Source of the DNA: Candidatus Zixiibacteriota bacterium
GTDB lineage: Bacteria; Zixibacteria; MSB-5A5; UBA10806; 4484-95
Reading direction: 5' to 3'
DNA length: 64,000 bases
NCBI GenBank assembly: GCA_024231855.1
Contig: JAAEQD010000246.1
Span: forward strand, 1 to 64,000
Position 1 is the first letter of the stretch. The number at the start of each line of letters is the position of its first letter. The notes below the pieces were generated by a model that had not been told where the DNA came from, made no database searches, and was given only the letters and a program-made list of their open reading frames with translations. A program made the translations under genes and the position numbers. Below are positions 25,752 through 33,873 of the stretch, piece by piece.

Positions 25752-26115
25752 TAAAACCGCGGCGAAAATTATCGAAATTATAGTGGTGAAAATCGGTATA
25801 TAATGAATCAGATTTGGACTAACGCTTGTTTCCTGCGATTACATCTCCTTGTTTGGCTTTTCATATGATTGTACTGCAAATTTTAAGCGATTATTGTATC
25901 TAAAAGTTTCATAATAACCTAGATAGGTTACTCTTGACAAAAGCGCCAAATTCCGCCGCTATCTCTTGTGTCAATAACCGTTCTAAAGCCCCGCGCGCAT
26001 TACTATTAATAAAAGTAGGTCCATCAAATGTGAATTTACTTGATTTTTGGAACTGTTATCGATATAAATATGTTAACTCAAAACATAAATCATTTGCCTA
26101 AGGAGGGTAAAGAGG
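25752..26115. other. Gene-free stretch upstream of two divergent genes
   Basis: The left part (25752-25838) encodes the unassigned N-terminal membrane helix described for the neighbouring gene. Farther right is a TTGACA at 25934, which could be a -35 element for the plus-strand gene at 26116, but no convincing -10 lies at the proper distance. I see no RNA gene. Confidence 0.35.
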
Positions 26116-26631
26116 ATGAGGAATTTTAAAGTTGGCCTGATGATATTAGCAATATCGCTGATATACCTGGCCACAGCGACTGCCGGTGAAGGAAAAGCCT
26201 GGTTCGACATGGAAAATTGCGCTTTCTGTAAAAACCTGGCCGATCAACCCGGACTGATGGAGAATTTCGCCAAGTGGGAACATCATAATGTCAAAAATGG
26301 CTCGCTATCCATTTCGGAAATCAATAAAGATTATGTTGATGCCTACAAAAAAGCCATGGCCGGCATGGAAGCTACCGCCAAGAAAGCGCAAGCCGGCGAG
26401 CAGCTTCAGATGTGCGGCTATTGCGAGGGTTTCGGCGGCTTGATGATGAAAGGCGTCCAGTTCGATGAGGTTCAATCCGGCAATACATTTGTATCGATCT
26501 CGTGGTCCAGTGATTCTGAAGTGGTTAAGGCTATCCACGCCCATACCGACCGCACCAATGATGAAATGAAGAAAATGGAAGAAATAGAGAAAAAGAAAGA
26601 GATGAAAGGCCACGAAGGCCACGGCCATTAA
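26116..26631 (+). CDS. Secreted protein with two CxxC motifs and His-rich tail
   Basis: The 171-residue product has a signal peptide (FKVGLMILAISLIYLATATA, cut about residue 23). It carries two separate CxxC pairs, C35-AF-C38 and C100-GY-C103, each followed by a similar segment (KNLADQPGLMENF and EGFGGLMMKG). The C terminus is a charged helix ending HEGHGH. The spacing suggests an internal duplication with a metal or disulphide centre. The His tail could bind divalent metal. I do not recognise a named family. AAGGAGG lies before the ATG and a terminator follows at 26662-26709, so it is monocistronic. Confidence 0.75.
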   Translation: MRNFKVGLMILAISLIYLATATAGEGKAWFDMENCAFCKNLADQPGLMENFAKWEHHNVKNGSLSISEINKDYVDAYKKAMAGMEATAKKAQAGEQLQMCGYCEGFGGLMMKGVQFDEVQSGNTFVSISWSSDSEVVKAIHAHTDRTNDEMKKMEEIEKKKEMKGHEGHGH

Positions 26632-26661
26632 GCTGGAATCTCTATTAATTTTCCAATTGTG

Positions 26662-26709
26662 CCGTCGGGTCGCACGCAGTGTCAAATGACCTGCCCCGGC
26701 GGTTTTTTT
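26662..26709 (+). terminator. Rho-independent terminator and dispersed repeat copy 1
   Basis: CCGTCGGG (26662-26669) pairs with CCCGGCGG (26695-26702, one G-U) and is followed by seven T. The left side (TTTTCC....TTGTGCCGTCGGGTCGC) matches the hairpin at 31604-31631, so it is also a copy of a dispersed intergenic repeat. Confidence 0.7.
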
Positions 26710-26797
26710 GTTCTATATAAAACTATTGAATTATCGTAAGATTTAAGTGTATAGATTATCAGTATTTTCAAATATTTTATGCTTGGGAGGAATCGCA

Positions 26798-27052
26798 ATG
26801 CAACACACACTGAAAGTTGGGAAGTCAATCGATCTGAAGAAAAACATTTTTTCATCGTCTATAAAAATGTATTACGCCGGTATGACCTCCGATTCGGTCT
26901 ATTCGCTGGTTTATAGTTACTCATCGGGTAACCGCATGATGGCGTTCAACCTGTATTTCCCAAAATCGCGGACCGAACTTGATATTGATAAAAATCATCT
27001 GCGTGTTTTAGGAGTATCGCCTGAGGAAATTTCTTTTCAGTTGGATAATTAG
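26798..27052 (+). CDS. Small protein of unknown function (84 aa)
   Basis: The ATG at 26798 has GGGAGG seven bases upstream and starts MQHTLKVGKS; a longer frame from 26747 is not needed. The 84 residues are compact and soluble (KMYYAGMTSDSVYSLVYSYSSGNRMMAFNLYFPKS, then a helix-like SPEEISFQLDN). There is no signal peptide or motif I recognise. The good ribosome site and codon use like the neighbours argue for a real gene. It is convergent with the glycosyltransferase-like gene. Confidence 0.65.
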   Translation: MQHTLKVGKSIDLKKNIFSSSIKMYYAGMTSDSVYSLVYSYSSGNRMMAFNLYFPKSRTELDIDKNHLRVLGVSPEEISFQLDN

Positions 27053-27129
27053 CTCTTACTTTTTTGATCATCTTAAAATATTGGAAGAGACCCACCGCAA
27101 GCGGATGGGGCACCCTGAATTACCTAACT

Positions 27130-27154
27130 CGTTACGAAGCGCTGCTTCGTAACG
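27130..27154. terminator. Perfect 11-bp hairpin between convergent genes
   Basis: CGTTACGAAGC and GCTTCGTAACG are perfectly complementary around a 3-nt loop. The hairpin lies ten bases beyond the stop of the minus-strand gene at 27164 and 78 beyond the plus-strand gene, so it can serve both directions. There is no strong T-run. Just left of it is a second G/C-rich repeat (CCACCGCAAGCGGATGGGGC). Confidence 0.5.
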
Positions 27155-27163
27155 CTTGCTAAT

Positions 27164-28177
27164 CTATTTACCCAACCGCGCTTTAATCCAATCAACTTTC
27201 TCTTTCGGTCCCTTGATCTTCTGATCCCACTGAGGATCGGGATCGCGGAAATATATATCATATCTCAATGATGTAACATTATCGATTGAACCGAATTCCC
27301 TATCAGCCCCGAACATCTGCTGAAAGAAAAGCGGATAGTTGTAATCATCGCCAAGCTCAATCATATCATCCCGGCCAAGCGTATTGAGTACCGCTCCCAC
27401 AAGCGCTGTCTGATGGAGAAATATCCGCATGTTGAGATCCGCCTTGCACATATCCGCCAGAACCTTATCCTGATAGAGCACCGTGAAATCCTCGCCCCAT
27501 TTCCGCAGGATACCTTTCTCCGGGCGAACTGCGATCAGGCCGGCATTGAAATAGGCGTTGATTTTCTGATTATCCGCCGGCGTGGTCATCTCAAATAGCG
27601 ATTCACTCTTGATAACCAATTTATCATAGATTCGTCCCCAGAACGGAGTGGGCTTTTTACCATACAGCGTGCCCGACCGGTTATGCATAACCGGCCGATA
27701 AGCGAAACTGATCTCGGGCGCGAGCAAAAAGTCCGACGGCTCCTGAAGGAAAATCGTGTCATCATCCAGCCAGACCAGTATTTCGGCCAAGCCTTCCGCC
27801 ATCTTTTCGGCAACCCCGGCGGCGAATGTCTTGCCGGCGTAATAAAACCAGAGCGCCCCCTCCGGCGCTCCGCTCGTGTAAATTTCGACACCCAGCGGCT
27901 CGAATGTCTGTTTGATTTCATCAATATCGATAGCGGCGTAATCGCCAACATACAGCCAGATCGGCGCGTCTTTGACCTGCCCGCCGAACTTGCGGATACT
28001 CTCGGCCAGGTAGCGGATATGATCGATCTGCTCGGCGGATTCAACGAATGTGGCGAATACAATTTTATCTTTCGATGGCAACATATTCATATCATCATCT
28101 CCTAACGCCTGACAGAAGCCAATCGAGGCGGCGATTGCGACAATCATGAGGCTTGTTAGCACGGTTAGCTTTGTCAT
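27164..28177 (-). CDS. Exported GT-A-like glycosyltransferase homologue
   Basis: The ATG at 28177 follows GGGGAG by six bases and begins a signal peptide (KLTVLTSLMIVAIAASIGFCQA). The mature part, about 310 residues, reads as a nucleotide-sugar GT-A fold. An early strand KIVFATFVES is followed by a helix, then EILVWLDDDTIFLQEP, with the DDD motif (about residues 123-125 counted from this start) that would hold the metal. INAYFNAGLIAVRP then matches the acceptor loop of GT8-like enzymes. An exported GT-A enzyme has no obvious sugar-nucleotide supply, so the protein may be a binding or repurposed relative. No neighbour explains it. Confidence 0.6.
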   Translation of the reverse strand: MTKLTVLTSLMIVAIAASIGFCQALGDDDMNMLPSKDKIVFATFVESAEQIDHIRYLAESIRKFGGQVKDAPIWLYVGDYAAIDIDEIKQTFEPLGVEIYTSGAPEGALWFYYAGKTFAAGVAEKMAEGLAEILVWLDDDTIFLQEPSDFLLAPEISFAYRPVMHNRSGTLYGKKPTPFWGRIYDKLVIKSESLFEMTTPADNQKINAYFNAGLIAVRPEKGILRKWGEDFTVLYQDKVLADMCKADLNMRIFLHQTALVGAVLNTLGRDDMIELGDDYNYPLFFQQMFGADREFGSIDNVTSLRYDIYFRDPDPQWDQKIKGPKEKVDWIKARLGK

Positions 28178-28282
28178 ATTTTCTCCCCTGAATACACAAA
28201 TAGGCATTACGCATAATCACATCTGATTTACGGGATATGTCGAGAATTGTTGCGGGGAGAATGGGTAAGACGGATTGCCTTA

Positions 28283-30298
28283 TCAATATAAAGTATATAT
28301 AGAATCAGCAAGATATTCTGGAAAAATAGTGTTCTCATCAATAAAAGCTTTTGATAGCTGTGCAATAGACAAACCGATAGCATTGCTTAAATTTGCGCCC
28401 TGTAAATGTACACTAGATAGATTCGCATTTTTAAAGTTGGAATGTGATAGATCAGCACCGCGGAAATCGGTACAAAGAAGATCAGCATCCTGGAAGTTGG
28501 CTTTTATTAAATTGGCCTCTTGGCAATTCACCGAAAATAATTTATAATTCCTAAAATCTTTCCTCTTTAATCTTTCATTATGATCTTTAGGTAATCCTAG
28601 GGAATCTAAGAATTCCTCATCTAGATATGCTAAAACTATATTTTTAACAAAGTAACGCTTATCATTATTTAATCCCCTAATATATCTTAGGTTAGCGTCT
28701 TGTACATTAATATCACGAATATCAGCGTTTTTTAAATTAACGCTTTCTAAATTTGCTCCCATGAAATTTACATTTATTAATTTCGAGTTTTTAAAATCTA
28801 GGAAATGAAGATCAGAATTTCTAAAATCCGCACTATCAAAATATGAATTACTGATTTCAGTGAATGACATTTCGCATTCTCGAAGATCTGCTTCGTTAAA
28901 AAAAGAATAAGAAATATTAGTACCTTCAAATTTTGTATTTCTTAGATCTGCTCTGTTTAAACTGGTCATAAACAGTTTTGCATCTGAAAAGTTCGAATAC
29001 TGCAAATTTGAATTGCTGAAATTAACCCCTGTTAAGTCAGAAGAATAAAAAATCGTATGATTAATAGTACAAAAAGATATATCAGCATACCTTAGGTTTT
29101 TATTTGATAAATCAATTTCTCTAATTATTGGATTTTCCGTCATTTCATCCGTTGTTAAAGAAAGGTAAGTGTTTTTTAGATTAATAAAAGGTTGAAGCCC
29201 GCAAAATTTATATAATCTTGGTACAATAATTCTGGCATCATATCTTAAAACATCCTTTAAATCATCATATACCCACGTAGTAAGTTTTCCGTAAAAACCA
29301 TAATATGTGTGATTTATGCCATTTATGGTGCCATAAGAAAATATCAATAATATGATAATACCCCAAAAGAGAATTACTAATCTATTGATAAATCTTTTAT
29401 CTCGATAAAATGACTTGAGTTTTATTGGTCTCCAGTCGTTAATTTTAAGTATCGTTATTGCCATTCTAAGTGAAAGATATCCAAATGCTATTGAAATACT
29501 TAATATCAGTATATGAAAAATAGTTAATGGCCATGAACTTATTGTTAAGTAACGAATCCAAAATAGCATTATCGTAATTGGTGTTGGAAACCATAAAATA
29601 AATATAATAATTGAAGTTTGTAATTTAGAGAAAACTGGTTTTTTTCTTTTCAATAATGGAAAAAATGCTCTTACTAGGTTATTGGGGAACCATGGAAAAA
29701 CTTTCTTGTCTAAAGGTTTTCCATCTTGAAATAATGCCGGAAGCATCGCTAAAGTTTCCCACAGTCGCTGAAGATGTAAATGCTGATATATGTATATTAT
29801 TAGCAGGAATATAGGCATCAACCAATAAAAATATCTAACAGGTACTAGCATATTAATTATTGGTAATTTTGTTGGTACATTATTCAAAATTAAATTTGCA
29901 TCGGTTGTAATAATAATAGTCAGAATTGAATAAATACAAGCCAATATCAATAAATTGAATATTACTCTAGTATTCTTTGATATATCTTCAGCGTATTTTA
30001 GCCCACTAAATTCTCTTATCTCTTCTGGAAGTGTTGTCCTGGCTATATTTGCACCGCCTAAATGCCCAGAAACTATTCCTTTGGCATTTGTTAAATCTGA
30101 ACCCCTAAGATTAGAATTGTATAAAAAAGCTCCTCCTAAATCCATACCCTTAAGATCAGTATAGCTTAGGTCGGCTTGTTGTCCCTTCTTTCCGTTTGTG
30201 GTATGCCACTGAAAATGATATTCTAAAATAGTAATTAGAGATTCGTCATCGATTTCTCTTAGTTCTATTGATTTCTTATAAAATTTTTGATCAGCCAT
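28283..30298 (-). CDS. Membrane protein with split pentapeptide repeats
   Basis: The 671-residue protein starts with a few pentapeptide repeats (about 40-75, YTDLKGMDLGGAFLYNSNLRGSDLTNA). A membrane domain with six or more segments follows (about 105-330), and a second long pentapeptide block occupies about 400-550 (NLRYADISFCTINHTIFYSSDLTGVNF and so on), with more repeats near the C terminus (about 610-655). The repeats form a right-handed beta-helix. Its base composition is more AT-rich than its neighbours and it lacks a clear ribosome site, which hints at transfer. No enzymatic motif is visible. It is distinct in layout from the pentapeptide ion channel at 8975-10447, as no K+ filter is seen. 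Confidence 0.75.
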   Translation of the reverse strand: MADQKFYKKSIELREIDDESLITILEYHFQWHTTNGKKGQQADLSYTDLKGMDLGGAFLYNSNLRGSDLTNAKGIVSGHLGGANIARTTLPEEIREFSGLKYAEDISKNTRVIFNLLILACIYSILTIIITTDANLILNNVPTKLPIINMLVPVRYFYWLMPIFLLIIYIYQHLHLQRLWETLAMLPALFQDGKPLDKKVFPWFPNNLVRAFFPLLKRKKPVFSKLQTSIIIFILWFPTPITIMLFWIRYLTISSWPLTIFHILILSISIAFGYLSLRMAITILKINDWRPIKLKSFYRDKRFINRLVILFWGIIILLIFSYGTINGINHTYYGFYGKLTTWVYDDLKDVLRYDARIIVPRLYKFCGLQPFINLKNTYLSLTTDEMTENPIIREIDLSNKNLRYADISFCTINHTIFYSSDLTGVNFSNSNLQYSNFSDAKLFMTSLNRADLRNTKFEGTNISYSFFNEADLRECEMSFTEISNSYFDSADFRNSDLHFLDFKNSKLINVNFMGANLESVNLKNADIRDINVQDANLRYIRGLNNDKRYFVKNIVLAYLDEEFLDSLGLPKDHNERLKRKDFRNYKLFSVNCQEANLIKANFQDADLLCTDFRGADLSHSNFKNANLSSVHLQGANLSNAIGLSIAQLSKAFIDENTIFPEYLADSIYTLY

Positions 30299-30396
30299 AC
30301 CACAAAAATATAGTTAATATACTCACATTTTGCAAATCTTACTTTACTGATAATATGTATTATATAATTTACCCCTCTTAATAATGATTACATTTC

Positions 30397-31395
30397 CTAC
30401 TCCGTCACATCCTCCAAAAGCTTATCCACTATATCCAGCGAACTCACATTCTCGGCTTCGGCGGCGAATGAGGTTACTATGCGGTGACGGAGCACCGGGC
30501 GGGCGACTGATTTAACATCGTCAATCGATGGCGTGGTGCGGCCGTGAAGGACCGCGCGGGTCTTGGCGCCTAAGATCAGGTATTGCGAGGCGCGTGGGCC
30601 GGCGCCCCAGCTCACCCATTTCTTGATATAATCCGGCGCGTCGGATGATTCACCCAGACGGGTGGCACGGGCAAGTTTTACGGCGTAGGCGATTACATGA
30701 TCGGAGGCGGGAACCCGTCTGACCAGCCCCTGAAGTTCGGTGATTTCGGCGGCTTTCATGATCACATCGACATCGGAGACATAAGCCGAGGTGGTCTTGC
30801 GCACGATCTCGTTTTCCTCATCCTCGTTGGGGTAATCCACGAAGATATTGAACATGAACCGATCAAGCTGCGCCTCGGGCAGGGGATAGGTACCCTCTAA
30901 TTCGATCGGATTCTGGGTGGCTAAAACGAAAAATGGCTTCTCTAATTGGAACGTGTTATTACCGGCGGTCACCTCGTTTTCCTGCATTGCCTGCAGAAGC
31001 GCGGCCTGGGTTTTCGGCGGCGTCCGGTTAATCTCATCGGCCAGCACGATATTGGCGAACACCGGGCCATGCACGAATTTGAATTCGCGCGCGCCGGTGG
31101 ATTTGTTCTCCTCGATAATCTCAGTGCCGGTGATATCCGATGGCATCAAGTCTGGAGTGAACTGTATCCGGGAAAACTTCAGATCGAGAGTCTTGGCCAG
31201 TGATGATATCATCAGTGTTTTCGCCAAACCCGGTACACCCACCAGAAGGCAATGTCCACGGGCTAAAATCGCGATCAGTAATTCCTCGATTACCCTGTCC
31301 TGCCCGACAATGACCTTGCCGAGTTCCTTTTTTATAGTGCTGAAACCTTCGTTTAATCTTTCAACTGCTGCCAGATCGCCTTTATCCGATGCCAT
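30397..31395 (-). CDS. MoxR-family AAA+ ATPase
   Basis: The 332-residue protein is a MoxR-type AAA+ ATPase acting as a chaperone for metal-cofactor or protein-complex assembly. It carries Walker A GVPGLAKT (53-60), Walker B NIVLADEINR (D120, E121), sensor ATQNPIEL and a lid with arginine finger region PEAQLDRF. The C terminus (SVARPVLRHRIV) is typical. GGAGG is seven bases before the ATG. MoxR genes usually sit beside a DUF58 and a vWA-domain gene; neither is present here within the window, so the usual operon is broken or located elsewhere. A pentapeptide membrane protein follows 98 bp downstream. Confidence 0.95.
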   Translation of the reverse strand: MASDKGDLAAVERLNEGFSTIKKELGKVIVGQDRVIEELLIAILARGHCLLVGVPGLAKTLMISSLAKTLDLKFSRIQFTPDLMPSDITGTEIIEENKSTGAREFKFVHGPVFANIVLADEINRTPPKTQAALLQAMQENEVTAGNNTFQLEKPFFVLATQNPIELEGTYPLPEAQLDRFMFNIFVDYPNEDEENEIVRKTTSAYVSDVDVIMKAAEITELQGLVRRVPASDHVIAYAVKLARATRLGESSDAPDYIKKWVSWGAGPRASQYLILGAKTRAVLHGRTTPSIDDVKSVARPVLRHRIVTSFAAEAENVSSLDIVDKLLEDVTE

Positions 31396-31474
31396 TATTC
31401 CTCCAAATTATCTTATTCGAAATGCTAGTATTTTCCGATTTTCTTGCTTCTAAGTCACTACCTAGTAATTAACA

Positions 31475-31548
31475 GATTGCCGCGTCCCCAGATGGGTCCT
31501 TGCAATGACAGATACTTGAAGTCATTGCAAGCCAAAGGCGAAGCAATC
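31475..31548. repeat. REP-like imperfect inverted repeat
   Basis: The ends GATTGC and GCAATC enclose a 10-bp perfect inner pair TTGCAATGAC/GTCATTGCAA around an 11-nt loop. This is the shape of a REP or MITE-like intergenic repeat. It sits 5' of MoxR. I see only one copy in the window. Confidence 0.6.
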
Positions 31549-31603
31549 CGTTTATCTCTTGGCAGAATCCCATAAGCATGCTCAATTATCAATATTTTCC
31601 TTG

Positions 31604-31631
31604 TGCTGTCGGGTCGCCTGACCCGACAGCA
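31604..31631. repeat. Perfect 12-bp hairpin, dispersed repeat copy 2
   Basis: TGCTGTCGGGTC and GACCCGACAGCA are perfectly complementary with a 4-nt loop. The left flank (TATTTTCCTTG) and core match the terminator at 26662-26709, so the two belong to one intergenic repeat family. Confidence 0.65.
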
Positions 31632-31691
31632 TCCTCGATATTATACGCATTTAGAACCGATAAAGGAATTTTTTTGTTTGATATTTATAAA

Positions 31692-31712
31692 AATGGACTT
31701 ATTTTGTCCATT
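31692..31712. promoter_or_regulatory. Palindrome upstream of the nitroreductase
   Basis: AATGGAC and GTCCATT form a 7-bp palindrome around TTATTTT, about 40 bp before the ATG at 31751 and just upstream of an AT-rich TATATAGG that could be a -10 element. It is a candidate operator. The rest of the gene-free stretch 31396-31750 holds only the two repeats. Confidence 0.35.
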
Positions 31713-31750
31713 GTTATTACATTATATAGGTATTTTACAGCGGGGTTTTC

Positions 31751-32320
31751 ATGGATATTTTAGAGTTTATCAAATCAAGGCGATCAATCAGGAAATTCCT
31801 GAATAAACCGATTGAGAAAGATCATATTACAAAAATTCTGGAGGCCGCCAGATGGGCGCCATCGGCGGGTAACTGCCAACCCTGGCAGTTCCTGGTAGTC
31901 ACGAATAAGAAGAAAACTAATAAATTCGACCCATTTTTTCATCAACCCTGGGTGTTGAATGCTCCGGCGGTAATTGTTGTACTGGCAGCCCCCGATGACA
32001 CCCGCAAACGCTATGGCCACGATAGTACATATTTTGTTCAGGATTGCGCTGCGGCAACGCAAAATATCCTTCTGATGGCGCATGGCTTGGGACTGGGAGC
32101 GGTCTGGGTTGGGGCGTTTTCGAAAGAGGCCGTGAGAGATTTACTGGATATACCCTCGAAATATGAAATCTGCAACCTGGTTTGCCTGGGGCATTATAAA
32201 GCCGATGATGAGGTCATACTGGATGGCGAGAGGATATCCAATAAAGACAAACGCGGGCGCAAGAGCCTTGGTAAAATCGCCTTCGAGGAGAGCCTGGAAA
32301 ATCCCTGGACAGCCGGCTAA
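31751..32320 (+). CDS. Nitroreductase-family FMN oxidoreductase
   Basis: The 189-residue protein has the nitroreductase core: FMN-phosphate motif KSRRSIRKFLNKPIEKD at the N terminus, ILEAARWAPSAGNCQPWQFLVVT, NILLMAHGLGLGAVWVGAFSKEAVRDLL, and the final CNLVCLGHYK. This is the small NAD(P)H-dependent reductase fold that binds FMN as a dimer. The substrate could be quinones, nitroaromatics or F420-like compounds; nothing nearby decides this. Start ATG 31751 is preceded by GGGG. A palindrome lies upstream. Confidence 0.93.
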   Translation: MDILEFIKSRRSIRKFLNKPIEKDHITKILEAARWAPSAGNCQPWQFLVVTNKKKTNKFDPFFHQPWVLNAPAVIVVLAAPDDTRKRYGHDSTYFVQDCAAATQNILLMAHGLGLGAVWVGAFSKEAVRDLLDIPSKYEICNLVCLGHYKADDEVILDGERISNKDKRGRKSLGKIAFEESLENPWTAG

Positions 32321-32481
32321 TCTATTCCGATATCAGGCTCTAAATGCCAAAAAGGCTTTGATATAAATAATAGTATATTGTATTATTCTGTATGATAATT
32401 TAAATATAACCAATAAACGTAAATGATCCGATATTTTAAATATTGGTTAACGGTTATGCTTATGAAAGAAGGCAGGTGAAC

Positions 32482-33750
32482 ATGCATTACAGAATAATCA
32501 TCATTTCTGCTTTGATAATATTAGTCGGCGCTTTCCAGGTCATGGCCACCGATTGGGAATTTAAAGGCTTAACCGGCCGGACTATTTACTCGTTAGCGGC
32601 TGATCCCAATGACGCGCTGAATATCTGCGCCGGTACCGATGCGGGAGTCTATTATTCGATCAATGGCGGCAGCACCTGGAGTTTCCGTATTTCAGCCGAT
32701 TATGATTTTCCCGATATGGCGTACGCGCCTCTGGCGGATGATACTTTATTATGTATTGCGGGTGGCTCGTCGACATTGAGCGGTATACATTATTCCACAA
32801 ACTATGGTCAATCATGGACACAGATATCAACTTATGTTGATCCGCGCCGCATGGCGTTCGACCCGACTAATCCGGGATTTATTTATATCTGTTTCCCGGA
32901 TGGCATTCTTAAATCACAAAACTACGGCCAGAACGTAAGCGCCGCCAATGACGGCTTACCCGATACCGATATTCTCGATGTTCTGGGCGATGGTGTCAAT
33001 GGCATCGAGGCCTATGCCGTGGGGACGAATTTCCTGGCCCATACTGTCGATTTTGGCAATAACTGGACCGAGATGAGTGGTCAATTCAATGTGCCAAATC
33101 ACAATCCATATCGTATCGCGTTCGAGCCTAATGGTCCTGAAACGCTGTATGTCGCGTGCCATGCCTATTTCGCCCGTTCGATTAATGGAGGTATAACCTG
33201 GGATTATACACTTATGTCGGCGCTCGAATTTAAGTCGATCGTTTGCGATCCCAATCAGCCTGGAAAATTATTTGTCGGTTCCGCTGCCGGTGGCGGTGTA
33301 TTTGTAACAAATGATGCCGGGGATAGTTTTAACGTCATAAATAATAGTCTCGGTAATCTAAATATTCAAAGCCTGGCCCTGGATATTAATGGCAACCTCT
33401 ATGCCGGAACAGAAAACGGCGTGTATTTTATGGCCGGACCGGTTGGTATTGGTGATAAGGGGCCGGTTGTGCCGGAATTATTCAGGTTGGGTCAAAATTA
33501 TCCTAATCCGTTCAACAATCAGACAGTTATCGAGATTTTCCTGGGTGAACTCCCGTCCGGCCAGGTTGAAATCTATGATATCGCCGGTCGGTTGGTGAAA
33601 ATTCTACCTGCTAATGATGGCGGCGGCTGGCAACAACTTGTTTGGAATGGCACCGATGAACAGGGCAAAGAAGTATCATCTGGTCTCTATTTGTATCGCC
33701 TGAAAGCTGAGCAAAAGAGTAAAAGCCGCCTGATGATATTGCTTAAATAG
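32482..33750 (+). CDS. Secreted beta-propeller protein with type IX-like sorting domain
   Basis: I chose the ATG at 32482, which has AGGTG upstream and starts a signal peptide (MHYRIIIISALIILVGAFQVMA). The central part, about 300 residues, has BNR/VPS10-like repeats such as DAGVYYSINGGSTWSFRISA, GIHYSTNYGQSWTQIS and FARSINGGITWDYTL. Each has the S-x-D/N-x-G-x-T-W Asp-box. The C-terminal ~85 residues begin LGQNYPNPFNNQTVIEIF and end GLYLYRLKAEQKSKSRLMILLK, the FCB C-terminal sorting domain used for outer-surface export. The protein is likely secreted or cell-surface attached. Ligand or enzyme activity is not known. Confidence 0.85.
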   Translation: MHYRIIIISALIILVGAFQVMATDWEFKGLTGRTIYSLAADPNDALNICAGTDAGVYYSINGGSTWSFRISADYDFPDMAYAPLADDTLLCIAGGSSTLSGIHYSTNYGQSWTQISTYVDPRRMAFDPTNPGFIYICFPDGILKSQNYGQNVSAANDGLPDTDILDVLGDGVNGIEAYAVGTNFLAHTVDFGNNWTEMSGQFNVPNHNPYRIAFEPNGPETLYVACHAYFARSINGGITWDYTLMSALEFKSIVCDPNQPGKLFVGSAAGGGVFVTNDAGDSFNVINNSLGNLNIQSLALDINGNLYAGTENGVYFMAGPVGIGDKGPVVPELFRLGQNYPNPFNNQTVIEIFLGELPSGQVEIYDIAGRLVKILPANDGGGWQQLVWNGTDEQGKEVSSGLYLYRLKAEQKSKSRLMILLK

Positions 33751-33873
33751 GATATGTCTGCAAATAGCATAATAAAGGCCATGTTGTTAACCCTGACGAA
33801 TTATTATTCTTCAAAACAGGTAGTATGGATAGCCACTTGACAACGGGCGATAATAGTTTTACAATAACTATCT

